Assembly: GCF_018130065.1 (NCBI RefSeq)
Contig: NZ_JAFCME010000008.1
Span: 242,069-306,068, forward strand
From: Bradyrhizobium sp. AUGA SZCCT0158
Lineage (GTDB): Bacteria; Pseudomonadota; Alphaproteobacteria; Rhizobiales; Xanthobacteraceae
Reading direction: 5' to 3'
DNA length: 64,000 bases
Of this stretch, positions 54,797 to 64,000 are shown in pieces. Positions within the stretch are counted from its first letter, which is position 1; every line of letters begins with the position of its first letter. The notes under the pieces were generated by a model that ran no database searches, was not told the origin of the DNA, and saw only the letters and a list, made by a program, of their open reading frames with translations. Made by a program: the position numbers and the translations under genes.

Positions 54797-55924
54797 GTGA
54801 CCGAACTTTCGCCGCTGCAGTCCGAGATCAGGAAGCTGATCCAATCGTCAGGCCCGATGCCGGTCTGGCGGTACATGGAATTGTGCCTGATGCATCCCGA
54901 GCACGGCTACTACGTGTCGCGCGATCCGCTCGGCCGCGAGGGCGACTTCACCACCGCGCCCGAGGTAAGCCAGATGTTCGGCGAACTGCTCGGATTGTGG
55001 GCCGCTTCGGTCTGGAGGGCGATCGGCTCGCCGCCGGCGCTGCGGCTGGTCGAACTCGGGCCCGGCCGCGGCACCATGATGGCGGACGCGCTGCGCGCGT
55101 TGCGGGTGCTGCCGCCGCTCTATCAGTCGCTGAGCACGCACCTCGTCGAGATCAATCCGGTGCTGCGCGAGAAGCAGCGCGCGACGCTGTCGGGCGTGCG
55201 CAATCTCAGCTGGCACGACAGCATCGACGACGTGCCCGAGGGCCCTGCGGTCATTTTCGCCAACGAATATTTCGACGTGCTGCCGATCCACCAGGTGGTG
55301 AAGCGCGAGACCGGCTGGCACGAGCGCGTGGTCAAGCTCGACGACGGCGGCAAGCTGGTATTCGCGGCCGCCGACGAGCCGACGCCCCGCTTCGAGGTGC
55401 TGCTGCCGCCGCTGGTGCGGGCCGCCCCGGTCGGCGCCGTGTTCGAATGGCGGCCCGACGCCGAGATCATGAAGATCGCCAGGCGCGTGCGCGAACAGGA
55501 CGGCGCGGCGCTGATCATCGATTACGGCCATCTGCGCAGCGACGCCGGCGACACCTTCCAGGCCATCGCCCGCCACAGCTTCGCCGATCCCCTGAAGAAT
55601 CCAGGACAGGCCGACGTGACCGCCCATGTCGATTTCCAGGCGCTGGTGCGCGCCGCCGAAGATATGGGCGCGCGCACCCACGGCCCGGTGACGCAGGGCG
55701 AGTTCCTCAAGCGGCTCGGCATCGAGACCCGCGCGTTGACGCTGATGGGCAAGACCACGCCGGAAGTATCCGCCGATATTTCCAATGCGCTGAAGCGGCT
55801 GACCGATAGCGGCCGCGGCGGCATGGGTTCGATGTTCAAGGTGCTGGCGATCACCGAGCCGCATCTCACCTCGGTGGCGGGCCTGTCCGACGAACAGGCC
55901 GCTGCCGACGAAGAGGCGTCATGA
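54797..55924 (+). CDS. SAM-dependent methyltransferase, MidA/NDUFAF7 family
   Basis: The 375-residue protein starts at GTG (54797), 13 bp after lgt, with AAGGCAGGCC just upstream. It has the DUF185/MidA pattern: MPVWRYMELCLMHPEHGYYV, the SAM-binding LVELGPGRGTMMAD, FANEYFDVLPIHQVVKR and LIIDYGHLRSDAGDTFQA, GMGSMFKVLA at the end. In mitochondria the relative methylates a complex I subunit. In bacteria its target is unproven. It ends ATGA with pgeF. Confidence 0.92.
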   Translation: MTELSPLQSEIRKLIQSSGPMPVWRYMELCLMHPEHGYYVSRDPLGREGDFTTAPEVSQMFGELLGLWAASVWRAIGSPPALRLVELGPGRGTMMADALRALRVLPPLYQSLSTHLVEINPVLREKQRATLSGVRNLSWHDSIDDVPEGPAVIFANEYFDVLPIHQVVKRETGWHERVVKLDDGGKLVFAAADEPTPRFEVLLPPLVRAAPVGAVFEWRPDAEIMKIARRVREQDGAALIIDYGHLRSDAGDTFQAIARHSFADPLKNPGQADVTAHVDFQALVRAAEDMGARTHGPVTQGEFLKRLGIETRALTLMGKTTPEVSADISNALKRLTDSGRGGMGSMFKVLAITEPHLTSVAGLSDEQAAADEEAS

Positions 55925-56685
55925 CCTACGGATCGTCGTTGCTTTCGGCCATTCCGGGCTTGCGCCACGCTTTCTTCAGCCGCGAGGGCGGCGTATCCGG
56001 CGGGATTTACGAGGGCCTCAATGGCGGCCTCGGGTCGAACGATGATGCCGCCCACGTCGCGGAAAATCGCCGCCGGATGGCCGAGCAGATGGGCGTCGCA
56101 CCGGATCGCCTTGTCAGCCTGCATCAGATCCATTCGCCCGACGCCGTGGTGGCGACCGGGCCATGGACCGGGGACAAGCCGCGCGGCGACGCCCTGGTCA
56201 CCCGCACCGAAGGCCTTGCGATCGGCGTCACCGCAGCCGATTGCGGGCCGATCCTGTTCGTCGATCCCACGGCGCGCGTGATCGGCGCGGCCCATGCCGG
56301 CTGGAAGGGGGCGCTGACCGGAATCATCGAATCCACCGTGGATGCGATGGAAAGGCTCGGCGCCGACCGCAGCGGCACGGTCGCGGCGATCGGCCCTCTG
56401 ATCCGCCAGCACTCCTACGAAGTCGGCGGCGAATTCGTCGAGCGTTTTCTGGATGCCGACGCCGGCAATGCCGCCTACTTCATTGCTTCGGAGCGCGCCG
56501 GGCATTCGATGTTCGACCTTGTCGGCTACATCCGGATGCGGCTGGAAAATGCCGGCGTCCTGATGATCGATGACATCGGCGTCGACACCTATTCCGACGA
56601 ACGCTTCTACAGCTACCGCCGCTCGGTGCATCGCAAAGAGCCGGATTACGGAAGGCATGTTCACGCCATCGCCTTGGAACCGTGA
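55921..56685 (+). CDS. pgeF: Purine-nucleoside phosphorylase/laccase-domain protein (YfiH family)
   Basis: The 254-residue protein has the metal/active-site residues of YfiH: His in LHQIHSPDAVV, Cys in VTAADCGPILF, and His in AAHAGWKGALTG. It also has GLNGGLGSNDDAAHVAENRR near the N-terminus. Relatives in E. coli are cytoplasmic (peptidoglycan editing factor) or adenosine-phosphorolysing enzymes. It overlaps midA by 4 bp (ATGA at 55921-55924). Confidence 0.93.
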   Translation: MTYGSSLLSAIPGLRHAFFSREGGVSGGIYEGLNGGLGSNDDAAHVAENRRRMAEQMGVAPDRLVSLHQIHSPDAVVATGPWTGDKPRGDALVTRTEGLAIGVTAADCGPILFVDPTARVIGAAHAGWKGALTGIIESTVDAMERLGADRSGTVAAIGPLIRQHSYEVGGEFVERFLDADAGNAAYFIASERAGHSMFDLVGYIRMRLENAGVLMIDDIGVDTYSDERFYSYRRSVHRKEPDYGRHVHAIALEP

Positions 56686-56754
56686 TTGGGTTTGAACCAT
56701 TGCTGTGGCTCCCCTGCCCTAGACCTTAATGCTTTTTAACGATATCGGGGGGCA

Positions 56755-57387
56755 ATGAGGGACCTCATCCCAACCTCCTGCCTGCGAGCCCCGCGCGCGA
56801 TGATCGCCGCGGCGCTGCTCGCCGTTTCGTGTGCGCTCGGCGGCTGCGCCGGTGGCGGCGCGGCGAGCGGATCGTTCGCGATGGCGACCAGCAGCGCTGG
56901 CGGCGGCTCGACCGTGGCGTTCGAATCGATCGACGGCCCGCCGCCGCACGTCTTCGACCGCATGGTCGGGGTCATCGACAGCGAATCGAAACTGCGGAAC
57001 CTGCAGATCGTCTCGCGCGAGGGCGGCGCTTCCTACCGCGTGCGCAGCTATCTCTCGGCGCAGGTGGTGCGCGGCAAGACCATGATCGCCTGGGTCTGGG
57101 ACGTCTACGACAACAACCAGCAGCGCGCGCTGCGGCTGTCCGGCGAGGAACCGGCGGGCAAGGCCGGACGCGACGCCTGGGCCGCCGCCGACGATCTCGT
57201 GCTGCGGAAAATCGCGCAGGCCGGCCTTAGCGGCCTCAGCGGCATGATCAACGGCGCGCCGGAAGCACCGCAGCCCGCGCCAGCCCCCTCGCCCGGCCTC
57301 CGCGGCTCCGCAGTCGCGAGCATGGAGCAGATCCCACCCGCCGAGGGTGCAATCGGTGTCGCCGCGCTCGGCTTCAGCAGCCATTAA
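56755..57387 (+). CDS. Lipoprotein (210 aa)
   Basis: A type II signal peptide (MIAAALLAVSCALGGC) ends in the lipobox LGGC, so the mature chain starts at Cys. The mature chain has a small alpha/beta domain, FESIDGPPPHVFDRMVGVI, YRVRSYLSAQVVRGKTMIAW, RALRLSGEEPAG, and a Pro/Ala-rich tail (EAPQPAPAPSPGLRG). No named family recognised. It is 69 bp after pgeF on the same strand; presence near lgt fits but does not prove a link. Confidence 0.82.
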   Translation: MRDLIPTSCLRAPRAMIAAALLAVSCALGGCAGGGAASGSFAMATSSAGGGSTVAFESIDGPPPHVFDRMVGVIDSESKLRNLQIVSREGGASYRVRSYLSAQVVRGKTMIAWVWDVYDNNQQRALRLSGEEPAGKAGRDAWAAADDLVLRKIAQAGLSGLSGMINGAPEAPQPAPAPSPGLRGSAVASMEQIPPAEGAIGVAALGFSSH

Positions 57388-57556
57388 GCCTACCCCGTAA
57401 AGTCCCGTATCGGCTCATTTTTAACCGGGAAAACAGCCGCGACGGGTTGCCAGCCGCGCCACCTGCCTGATATCTCCTCGCGCATCGAAACCCGCCGGGC
57501 TACAGGTATCCGAGATGCTGAACGTCGTATCCAGCAAGGCGCGGGGAGAGGCCTCG

Positions 57557-58510
<954 letters not shown>

Positions 58511-58525
58511 GGGGCGGCGTCGCCG

Positions 58526-58635
58526 CGTCATTGCGAGCACCGGGTCGCGCGAATGCGCGCCCAATGACAGGCTCCGCAAAGCAATCCATTCTCTCTTGCG
58601 TGGCGGCATGGATGCTTCGCTGCGCTCGCAATGAC
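58526..58635. repeat. Dispersed inverted repeat (GTCATTGCGAGCACCG...CGCTCGCAATGAC family)
   Basis: GCGTCATTGCGAGCACCGGG ... AAAGCAATCCAT and CATGGATGCTTCGCTGCGCT/CGCAATGACGG are complementary arms; a related copy is at 33852. It begins 15 bp after the prs stop. Confidence 0.85.
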
Positions 58636-58660
58636 GGGGATGGTGTAGCTCCAACTAGAG

Positions 58661-58765
58661 CTGTCATCCCCGCGGAGGCGGGGATCCAGTACCCCGCGGC
58701 CTATCGGTTCAATCATGAGCGTCTCTGGAATACTGGATCACCCGCATGCGCGGGTGATGACAGCT
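58661..58765. repeat. Inverted repeat (AGCTGTCATCCCCGC...GGGTGATGACAGCT)
   Basis: Arms CTGTCATCCCCGCGGAGGCG/GGGATCCAGTA and TACTGGATCACCCGCATGCG/CGGGTGATGACAG are complementary. It is sandwiched between the repeat at 58526 and the long copy B. Confidence 0.82.
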
Positions 58766-58770
58766 GGATA

Positions 58771-59293
58771 TGAGTTCGCATTCTCGCGACGCATTGCGCC
58801 CGAGGTTTGCTGGAAACTCCCGCCCTCTCATCGAGAGGGCGCAGGGAAGACCGGGTGCGCGCTGCACCCGCGGTCTCGCGTGCGGTTAGCACAAGAAATG
58901 CTGCACACGAGCATACAGGGCAGCGGAGAACACCCGGCCTTCCCTGCGCAATGGCTTTACGGCTTATGCCGTGCTCTCCCCGGAGACGAGTTCTTGGTTT
59001 GACTCCGTCGCTGCCGTTCCCGCTTGCGCTTCTCCGACAGCTTGACGCCTGCAACGGGCGCCAGGACCACACGGTTTTGCCGTACGCTTATCCACGCCAT
59101 CGTCGCAGCGCAAACCAGCGTCCACCGCAACCCGCCCAACGTCCGTGACGACGGCCGACGCCCTTCTGACCAGGACGGGATGGCGATAGATGCGCACTGA
59201 TTTGGGTCGGCCGACAACAGAAATATTTTTGATTTACGGAAATTTTCTACTTGACACGATTTCTGAAACTCAGAACTGATTTGCCCGACGGGT
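58771..59293. repeat. Long dispersed repeat (~520 bp), copy B
   Basis: The reverse complement of copy A at 43755-44266 with roughly three quarters of bases shared by eye. Shared blocks: GCATTCTCGCG, CGAGGTTTGC, CAGCGGAGAACA, TGCGCAATGGCTTTACGGCT, ACGGGCGCCAGGACCACACG, GGCCGACGCCC, GATGCGCACTGATTTGGGTC. The block with GATTTACGGAAATTTTCTAC and TTGACACGATTTC is kept in both. No transposase, no clear terminal repeats. The frames inside give spurious protein predictions. Confidence 0.85.
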
Positions 59294-59314
59294 TGATTTG
59301 TCGCACCCCGCATC

Positions 59315-62300
59315 TCACCACGCGTACCGCACCACGCCCTTGCCGGCGTAGCTGCGCGTCACGTTGGAGAACTCGCCTTCGAAGGTGGCGGCCGTCGACC
59401 AGCCGTTCATCCATTTGGTTTCGGCAGAAGCCGTGACGAGCGCGGAGTTGGCAGCTTGCGCCGCGCCGTTGACGAAGAAGCTGGCGCCCGGCAGCGTCTG
59501 GAACGTCGCCCCGATGCCGCGGTCGGGATTGAAATCATGCGCCCATGCCACGCGGCCGCGCAGCGTCAGGATCGCGGCCTGCATGGCGAACGATTTGTCG
59601 GTGCGCAGACCGAGTTCGCTGCGGGTATCGGTCACGCTCTTCGCACCATAAGCGAGGGCAAACGTGTTGGTGCCGGAGATGACGCCTTCCGCATAGGCCG
59701 GCAGTTCGAACGTCGTGAACTGGCCTGCCGCGTACGGCGTGAAGCCGATCCCGCCGATGACGGGGGCTACGAAGCGATAGCCGCCTTCGACACGGCCCGA
59801 CCAGGCATTGGCGTTGAACCGCGCGCGCAACTGATCGATGCCAGCGATGGTGACGGTGCGATCGGTGGTGACATCCTGCCAGCCATAGGCCAGCGCGCCG
59901 GAGAGGTAGGCAGCTCCAACATTGTGCCGGATGAACGCACCGGCCTGAAACAGGTCGGAACGCCCGTTGCCGTTGTTGGCGACGCTGAAATTGGTGCCGC
60001 CGCCGGCCAGCGAGAAGCCGGCGATGGTGAACGGCGAAAAGCGATAGTCGGCACCGATGGCGGTGCCATAGATCCGCGACGTCGCCGTATTGGAGCCGGC
60101 CACGGTATTGCCGTCGGTGGTCTGCGAGCCGCCGAAGCCGGCCGCCCACACGCTCCAGCGCTGCTGGAACGGCACCATTGGCGGCGCCTTGGTGTAGATC
60201 GCCGCCAGCGCGTCATTCGGATTGCGCTTCTTCGCGGCATAGGCCAGCGCTTCCTCATCGGCGAAACCGAATGCGTTGCCGCCGGCGGTTGCCGCGTCAC
60301 CGCGCCCCGCAATGAACGGGTCCATCATCACGCCCATGAACTGGTTCATGGCGTTGAACGTGGCCTGCTGCGATCCCGTCGCGGTCTCGCCCGAGACCTG
60401 GGACAGCGCATTGGCGAGGCCAGTTCCGGTCAGCGCGAAGAGCGCGTTGAAGCCCGCCGGCATATTGGTGCCGGCGATGAGTGCGTTGTCGATTCCGGCC
60501 GCGACGTTCTTCTGGTTGATGTTGGCGTTGGCCGGCAGATTCGGCGACAGCAGGCCGGGATCAACCGTCAGCAACACGTCGTTGCCGACATAGCTCAGCC
60601 GCACGTTGCGCGCGAAACTGTTGGCCGTGAGAAAGTCTACCGTGGAAAAGCTGCCGTTGACGGTGCCCGCGTTCAGAATGGTGTAGGTGGTGGTTGCGGC
60701 GACGCGCGCCAATGGATCGACCGTGACCTTGCCGGCAAGATTGGCGGTGCCGGTCACGACGGTTTTGTCAGACGACGGGCCCGATATCTGCACCAGATAG
60801 GTCGATGCCGCCGTCATCGTCAGGCTGCCGCTGACCGTCAGCGTACCGATCGAATTGCCGGGCGCCAGCGTGCCGCCGTTGATGTTGGTGTTGCCGACCA
60901 CGCCGGCGCCGCCGAGCGTGCCGCCGGCGTTCACGGTGACGCCGCTTGCCGAGGTGATATCGCCATTGACGCTCAGCGTGCCGCCATTGACCGTAACCGG
61001 GCCGGCAAAGCTGCTGGTGCCGGTCAACGTCCAGTTCGACGCGTCGATCTTGTTGAAGATGCCGAAACCCTGATACTGCGCCGCGGGACCAATCTGCGAC
61101 ACATCGAAAGTTGCAGCGCCGGTGCCGCCGAGTTGGAACGTGTCGTTGCCGGTGCCGAGCACGTTGCCCGTGATCACCGAGCCCGGTGCCAGCGTCAGCG
61201 TGTTGCCGCTGCCGCCGAACGTCACGGCTGTCCCGAGGGTGCCGATGATCGCGCCCGCATTGACGAGCGTCGTCGAGTCCGAGGCCGTGATGCCGCTTGC
61301 TCCCCGGATGGTGCCGTTGTTGGTGATGATATTGTTCGTGCCAGTGACCTCGATCCCGATGAACTGGTCGCCGAGCACGGACGCGCCGGCACTGATGTTG
61401 ATGGTGGCACCGCCCGTCCCGGCCGCAATGGCCTGGATTCCCGGCACCAGAAAGCCGGCCGCGCTGCCGCTGACGGTGCCGGCCGCGACGTTTACGGTGA
61501 TGCGGCCGTCCGCCACGCTTGCAAAGATCCCGCCACCCTGCGGACCGGTGACGTCTTGCGATACGGTGACGGTGACGTTGCCGATGCCGCTGGCGGTCCC
61601 AAGGATGCCGTAGGTCAGGCCGGAGACGGTGCCGGTGGGCGCGATCACGACGTTACCGTTGCCGCCGGAGGCGACGGCGCTGATGCCGCCATTGCCGGAT
61701 GAGCTCACATTGCCGGTGCCGCTCACATTGACGTTGCCGCCGCCGAAAGCCGCGGCCTCGATGCCGGTGCCGGTCGCGGTCACGGTGCCGGAGCGCGTGA
61801 CGGTGACGCTGCCGGTATTGTTGGTTTGGGTGATCTCCGCGAAGATACCGACACCGCCCAAGGCGTTGACGTCGCCGGATCCGCCCACCGTGACAGAGCC
61901 GTTGGTGCCGGCGAGGTTGTTGACCTGTTGCGCTGCGATGGCGTTGCCCGCCGTGCTTGAAACGAGGCTGCCGCCGGTGACGGTGATGTTGCCGGTGCCG
62001 AAATGGATGGCGTTGATGCCCAACGCGCCGCCTGTGACGTTGCCAGAACGGTCGATCAGGATGTTGGACGCGTTCGTCGCCGCGTTGATGTCGGCATGAA
62101 TTCCAATTCCGCCAACGGCCGCGCCGGTGCCGCTGATCGTGATGCCGCCGGCGGTACCAGCATGGACGACCGAGATGCCGAGCGCCGCGCCGATCGCAGT
62201 GCCGCTGCCGTTGACCAGTACTGCGCCGCTGCCCGCAGGTTTAAACACCGAGATGCCTGAATTGGTCGTGCTCTGCACCGTCGCGTTACTGGTGACCGTA

Positions 62301-62791
62301 ATGTTTCCGGCCGCGCCGCCGTTCGAGTTTAGCGACACCGCATCGTCCCCCGTCACGGTGACCGCAGCATTTCCCGAATAGGTGATCGCGCCGTTGCCGA
62401 CGAGCGCGACGCCGGCACCGGCCGTGTTGGTGATCCCGAAGGTCGTGTCGTTGTGATTGAAGGTCAGGGTGCCCGGCGCCGATAGACTCACGCCGGCGCC
62501 ACCGGTATCGATCTTGCCGCCCACATTGTTGTTGACCACCGTGGTGCCGGCGAAGTCCGTAGAGAGCGCGCCGGCGGTCGCCTGGTTACCGGCATCGCAA
62601 GTCACACTGCCGGTATTCTCGCCGAGGCAGGCCGCGAGCGCGCGCTGCGGATAGCCCACAATGGCGGCGATGAACGCGCCGGTGAAAGCGGTGCCGGCCA
62701 ACAGCGCGGTGCGGCGACGCGGAGCAGAACGTGTCGTGCATTCAGAGAATTGCGCGCTGTTCGAGGCCCTGACGAACTCCGAGGAATGCAT
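59315..62791 (-). CDS. Autotransporter with glycine/threonine-rich passenger (first copy)
   Basis: The 1158-residue product has an extended signal (MHSSEFVRASNSAQFSECTT, then APRRRTALLAGTAFTGAFIA). Its passenger is made of Gly/Asn/Thr/Val-rich repeats (GNVTVTVSQDVTGPQGGG, VNVSGTGNVSSSGNGG) forming a beta-helix, with a PATR-like part (GTLGGAGVVGNTNINGGTLA, PGNSIGTLTVSG). The C-terminal barrel spans about the last 290 residues (QQRWSVWAAGFGGSQTTDGN ... GVVRYAW) and ends in Trp. It would export its own passenger to the cell surface. ATG at 62791 has AGGAAATTTGAA upstream; ATG at 62836 is an alternative. Confidence 0.9.
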   Translation of the reverse strand: MHSSEFVRASNSAQFSECTTRSAPRRRTALLAGTAFTGAFIAAIVGYPQRALAACLGENTGSVTCDAGNQATAGALSTDFAGTTVVNNNVGGKIDTGGAGVSLSAPGTLTFNHNDTTFGITNTAGAGVALVGNGAITYSGNAAVTVTGDDAVSLNSNGGAAGNITVTSNATVQSTTNSGISVFKPAGSGAVLVNGSGTAIGAALGISVVHAGTAGGITISGTGAAVGGIGIHADINAATNASNILIDRSGNVTGGALGINAIHFGTGNITVTGGSLVSSTAGNAIAAQQVNNLAGTNGSVTVGGSGDVNALGGVGIFAEITQTNNTGSVTVTRSGTVTATGTGIEAAAFGGGNVNVSGTGNVSSSGNGGISAVASGGNGNVVIAPTGTVSGLTYGILGTASGIGNVTVTVSQDVTGPQGGGIFASVADGRITVNVAAGTVSGSAAGFLVPGIQAIAAGTGGATINISAGASVLGDQFIGIEVTGTNNIITNNGTIRGASGITASDSTTLVNAGAIIGTLGTAVTFGGSGNTLTLAPGSVITGNVLGTGNDTFQLGGTGAATFDVSQIGPAAQYQGFGIFNKIDASNWTLTGTSSFAGPVTVNGGTLSVNGDITSASGVTVNAGGTLGGAGVVGNTNINGGTLAPGNSIGTLTVSGSLTMTAASTYLVQISGPSSDKTVVTGTANLAGKVTVDPLARVAATTTYTILNAGTVNGSFSTVDFLTANSFARNVRLSYVGNDVLLTVDPGLLSPNLPANANINQKNVAAGIDNALIAGTNMPAGFNALFALTGTGLANALSQVSGETATGSQQATFNAMNQFMGVMMDPFIAGRGDAATAGGNAFGFADEEALAYAAKKRNPNDALAAIYTKAPPMVPFQQRWSVWAAGFGGSQTTDGNTVAGSNTATSRIYGTAIGADYRFSPFTIAGFSLAGGGTNFSVANNGNGRSDLFQAGAFIRHNVGAAYLSGALAYGWQDVTTDRTVTIAGIDQLRARFNANAWSGRVEGGYRFVAPVIGGIGFTPYAAGQFTTFELPAYAEGVISGTNTFALAYGAKSVTDTRSELGLRTDKSFAMQAAILTLRGRVAWAHDFNPDRGIGATFQTLPGASFFVNGAAQAANSALVTASAETKWMNGWSTAATFEGEFSNVTRSYAGKGVVRYAW

Positions 62792-63045
62792 TTCAAATTT
62801 CCTAGCAAACGCCTGGGCCAGCTTCTTACTAAGCATAGGGATTCCAGAGCAGGAAGCGTCTCGGTGTACGAGCAACAGCTGGCCCCGACGATTGTGAAGA
62901 CTAGTGGCATATCGGCCACCAGAACCCGCGCTGGGCATCATCGTAACCAATGAGGCCGACGAATTTTGGGAGGGACGACTGCGGCAAATCCCATCATCGT
63001 TATCGAGCAGGCAATCCAGCAGCCGAATCACCGGATGTCCGATGC
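62792..63045. other. Spacer between tandem autotransporter genes
   Basis: No separate gene. It contains a near-palindrome (AACGCCTGGGCCAGCTTC region) and the first gene's promoter area. A frame reading from 63052 into the first gene would overlap the second gene's end and is not the likely start. Confidence 0.4.
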
Positions 63046-64000
63046 CTACCACGCATACCGCACCACGCCCTTGCCGGCGTAGCTGCGCGTCACGTTAGAG
63101 AACTCGCCTTCGAAGGTGGCGGCCGTGGACCAGCCATTCATCCACTTCGTTTCGGCCGAAGCCGTAACGAGCGCGGAGTCGGCGGCCTGCGCCGCGCCGT
63201 TGACGAAGAAACTGGCGCCCGGCAGCGTCTGGAACGTCACCCCGATGCCGCGGTCGGGGTTGAAGTCATGCGCCCATGCGACGCGGCCACGCAGCGTCAG
63301 GATCGCGGCCTGCATGGCGAACGATTTGTCGGTGCGCAGACCGAGTTCGCTGCGGGTATCGGTCACGCTCTTCGCACCATAAGCGAGGGCAAACGTGTTG
63401 GTGCCGGAGATGACGCCTTCCGCATACGCCGGCAGTTCGAACGTCGTGAACTGGCCTGCGGCGTACGGCGTGAAGCCGATCCCGCCGATGACGGGGGCTA
63501 CGAAGCGATAGCCGCCTTCGACACGGCCCGACCAGGCATTGGCGTTGAACCGCGCGCGCAGTTGATCAATGCCGGCGATGGTGACGGTGCGATCGGTGGT
63601 GACGTCCTGCCAGCCATAGGCCAGCGCGCCGGACAAATAGGCAGCTCCAACATTGTGCCGGATGAACGCACCGGCCTGAAACAGGTCGGAACGCCCGTTG
63701 CCGTTGTTGGCGACGCTGAAATTGGTGCCGCCGCCGGCCAGCGAGAATCCGGCGATGGTGAACGGCGAAAAGCGATAGTCGGCACCGATGGCGGTGCCAT
63801 AGATCCGCGACGTCGCCGTATTGGAGCCGGCCACGGTATTGCCGTCGGTGGTCTGCGAGCCGCCGAAGCCGGCCGCCCACACGCTCCAGCGCTGCTGGAA
63901 CGGCACCATTGGCGGCGCCTTGGTGTAGATCGCCGCCAGCGCGTCATTCGGATTGCGCTTCTTCGCGGCATAGGCCAGCGCTTCCTCATCGGCGAAACCG
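63046..64000 (-). CDS. Autotransporter C-terminal barrel (second copy, cut by window end)
   Basis: The frame is open from the window edge (Gly-Phe-Ala-Asp-Glu of GFADEEALAYAAKKRNPNDA) to a TAG at 63046-63048, giving about 317 residues. It matches the C-terminal part of the first autotransporter (IYTKAPPMVPFQQRWSVWAA ... VVRYAW) nearly residue for residue. So the barrel and part of the linker are duplicated in tandem; its passenger lies beyond the window. A tandem duplicate, both copies apparently intact at the 3' end. Confidence 0.9.
   Translation of the reverse strand, partial: GFADEEALAYAAKKRNPNDALAAIYTKAPPMVPFQQRWSVWAAGFGGSQTTDGNTVAGSNTATSRIYGTAIGADYRFSPFTIAGFSLAGGGTNFSVANNGNGRSDLFQAGAFIRHNVGAAYLSGALAYGWQDVTTDRTVTIAGIDQLRARFNANAWSGRVEGGYRFVAPVIGGIGFTPYAAGQFTTFELPAYAEGVISGTNTFALAYGAKSVTDTRSELGLRTDKSFAMQAAILTLRGRVAWAHDFNPDRGIGVTFQTLPGASFFVNGAAQAADSALVTASAETKWMNGWSTAATFEGEFSNVTRSYAGKGVVRYAW

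Noticed and set aside
58715..59148. Frames inside the long repeat copy B giving 95- and 113-residue peptides
   Set aside because: Frames follow a repeat that is also present in inverted form at 43755; no ribosome sites, and similar peptides appear as spurious predictions in related genomes.
59456..61702. Long plus-strand frame over the autotransporter (748 codons)
   Set aside because: Antisense to the passenger; composition is Arg/Asp/Ala-rich with no motif or ribosome site.
62836..63052. Longer N-terminus for the first autotransporter reaching 63052
   Set aside because: It would overlap the end of the second autotransporter by 7 bp and has a poorer ribosome site than ATG 62791.

Overview
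The window looks like a chromosomal segment of a Bradyrhizobium-type alphaproteobacterium (Nitrobacteraceae). This rests on high GC, gene families typical of that group (Omp25/31-like barrels, DUF992 proteins, DUF1501/DUF1800 pair, long UvrB, UbiK-type protein), and intergenic spaces packed with small palindromic repeats. Housekeeping genes dominate. There is no prophage, IS element, CRISPR array, tRNA or rRNA that I can support.

Layout. 1-538: 5' part of a chemoreceptor gene. 758-3749: serine synthesis (serC then serA, minus strand). 3829-8898: small genes, GNAT and GST enzymes, two outer-membrane barrels and an Fsr-like efflux pump. 9162-16170: glmM, a 59-residue protein, an lldD-type dehydrogenase, a periplasmic protein, aroE and an EF-G-like GTPase. 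16452-19368: a short AraC regulator, a broken porin gene and two DUF992 paralogs with clear terminators. 19606-30553: aspartate aminotransferase, GST, PQQ sugar dehydrogenase, small membrane and sensor genes, aldo/keto reductase and the DUF1800-DUF1501 pair. 30656-38604: CWC protein overlapping a HAD phosphatase, TetR divergent from an enoyl-CoA hydratase, two GSTs, TauE/SafE permease, LysR with a flavin monooxygenase, and small proteins. 38703-41732: uvrB. 41858-49966: small membrane and secreted proteins, NTF2-like paralogs and a MaoC pair. 49973-52946: rplY-pth-ychF operon and a UbiK-like gene. 53131-58510: dienelactone hydrolase, lgt-midA-pgeF-lipoprotein cluster and prs. 59315-64000: two tandem autotransporters, the second cut by the window edge.

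How genes work together. SerC and SerA make serine. GlmM feeds peptidoglycan precursor synthesis and AroE the aromatic pathway. L25 (RplY), Pth and YchF all act in translation. Lgt adds the lipid to prolipoproteins, and a lipoprotein gene lies three genes downstream of it. TetR probably controls the divergent crotonase.

The most unusual material is in the repeats and gene remodelling. Several palindromic families recur through the window. One has landed in frame inside uvrB and another supplies the stop codon of the HAD gene. A ~520-bp element occurs twice in opposite orientation. The autotransporter pair shows a sequence-conversion pattern, a porin gene is broken by frameshifts, and one GST seems to have lost part of its thioredoxin fold. 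I did not find a clearly new multi-gene system.
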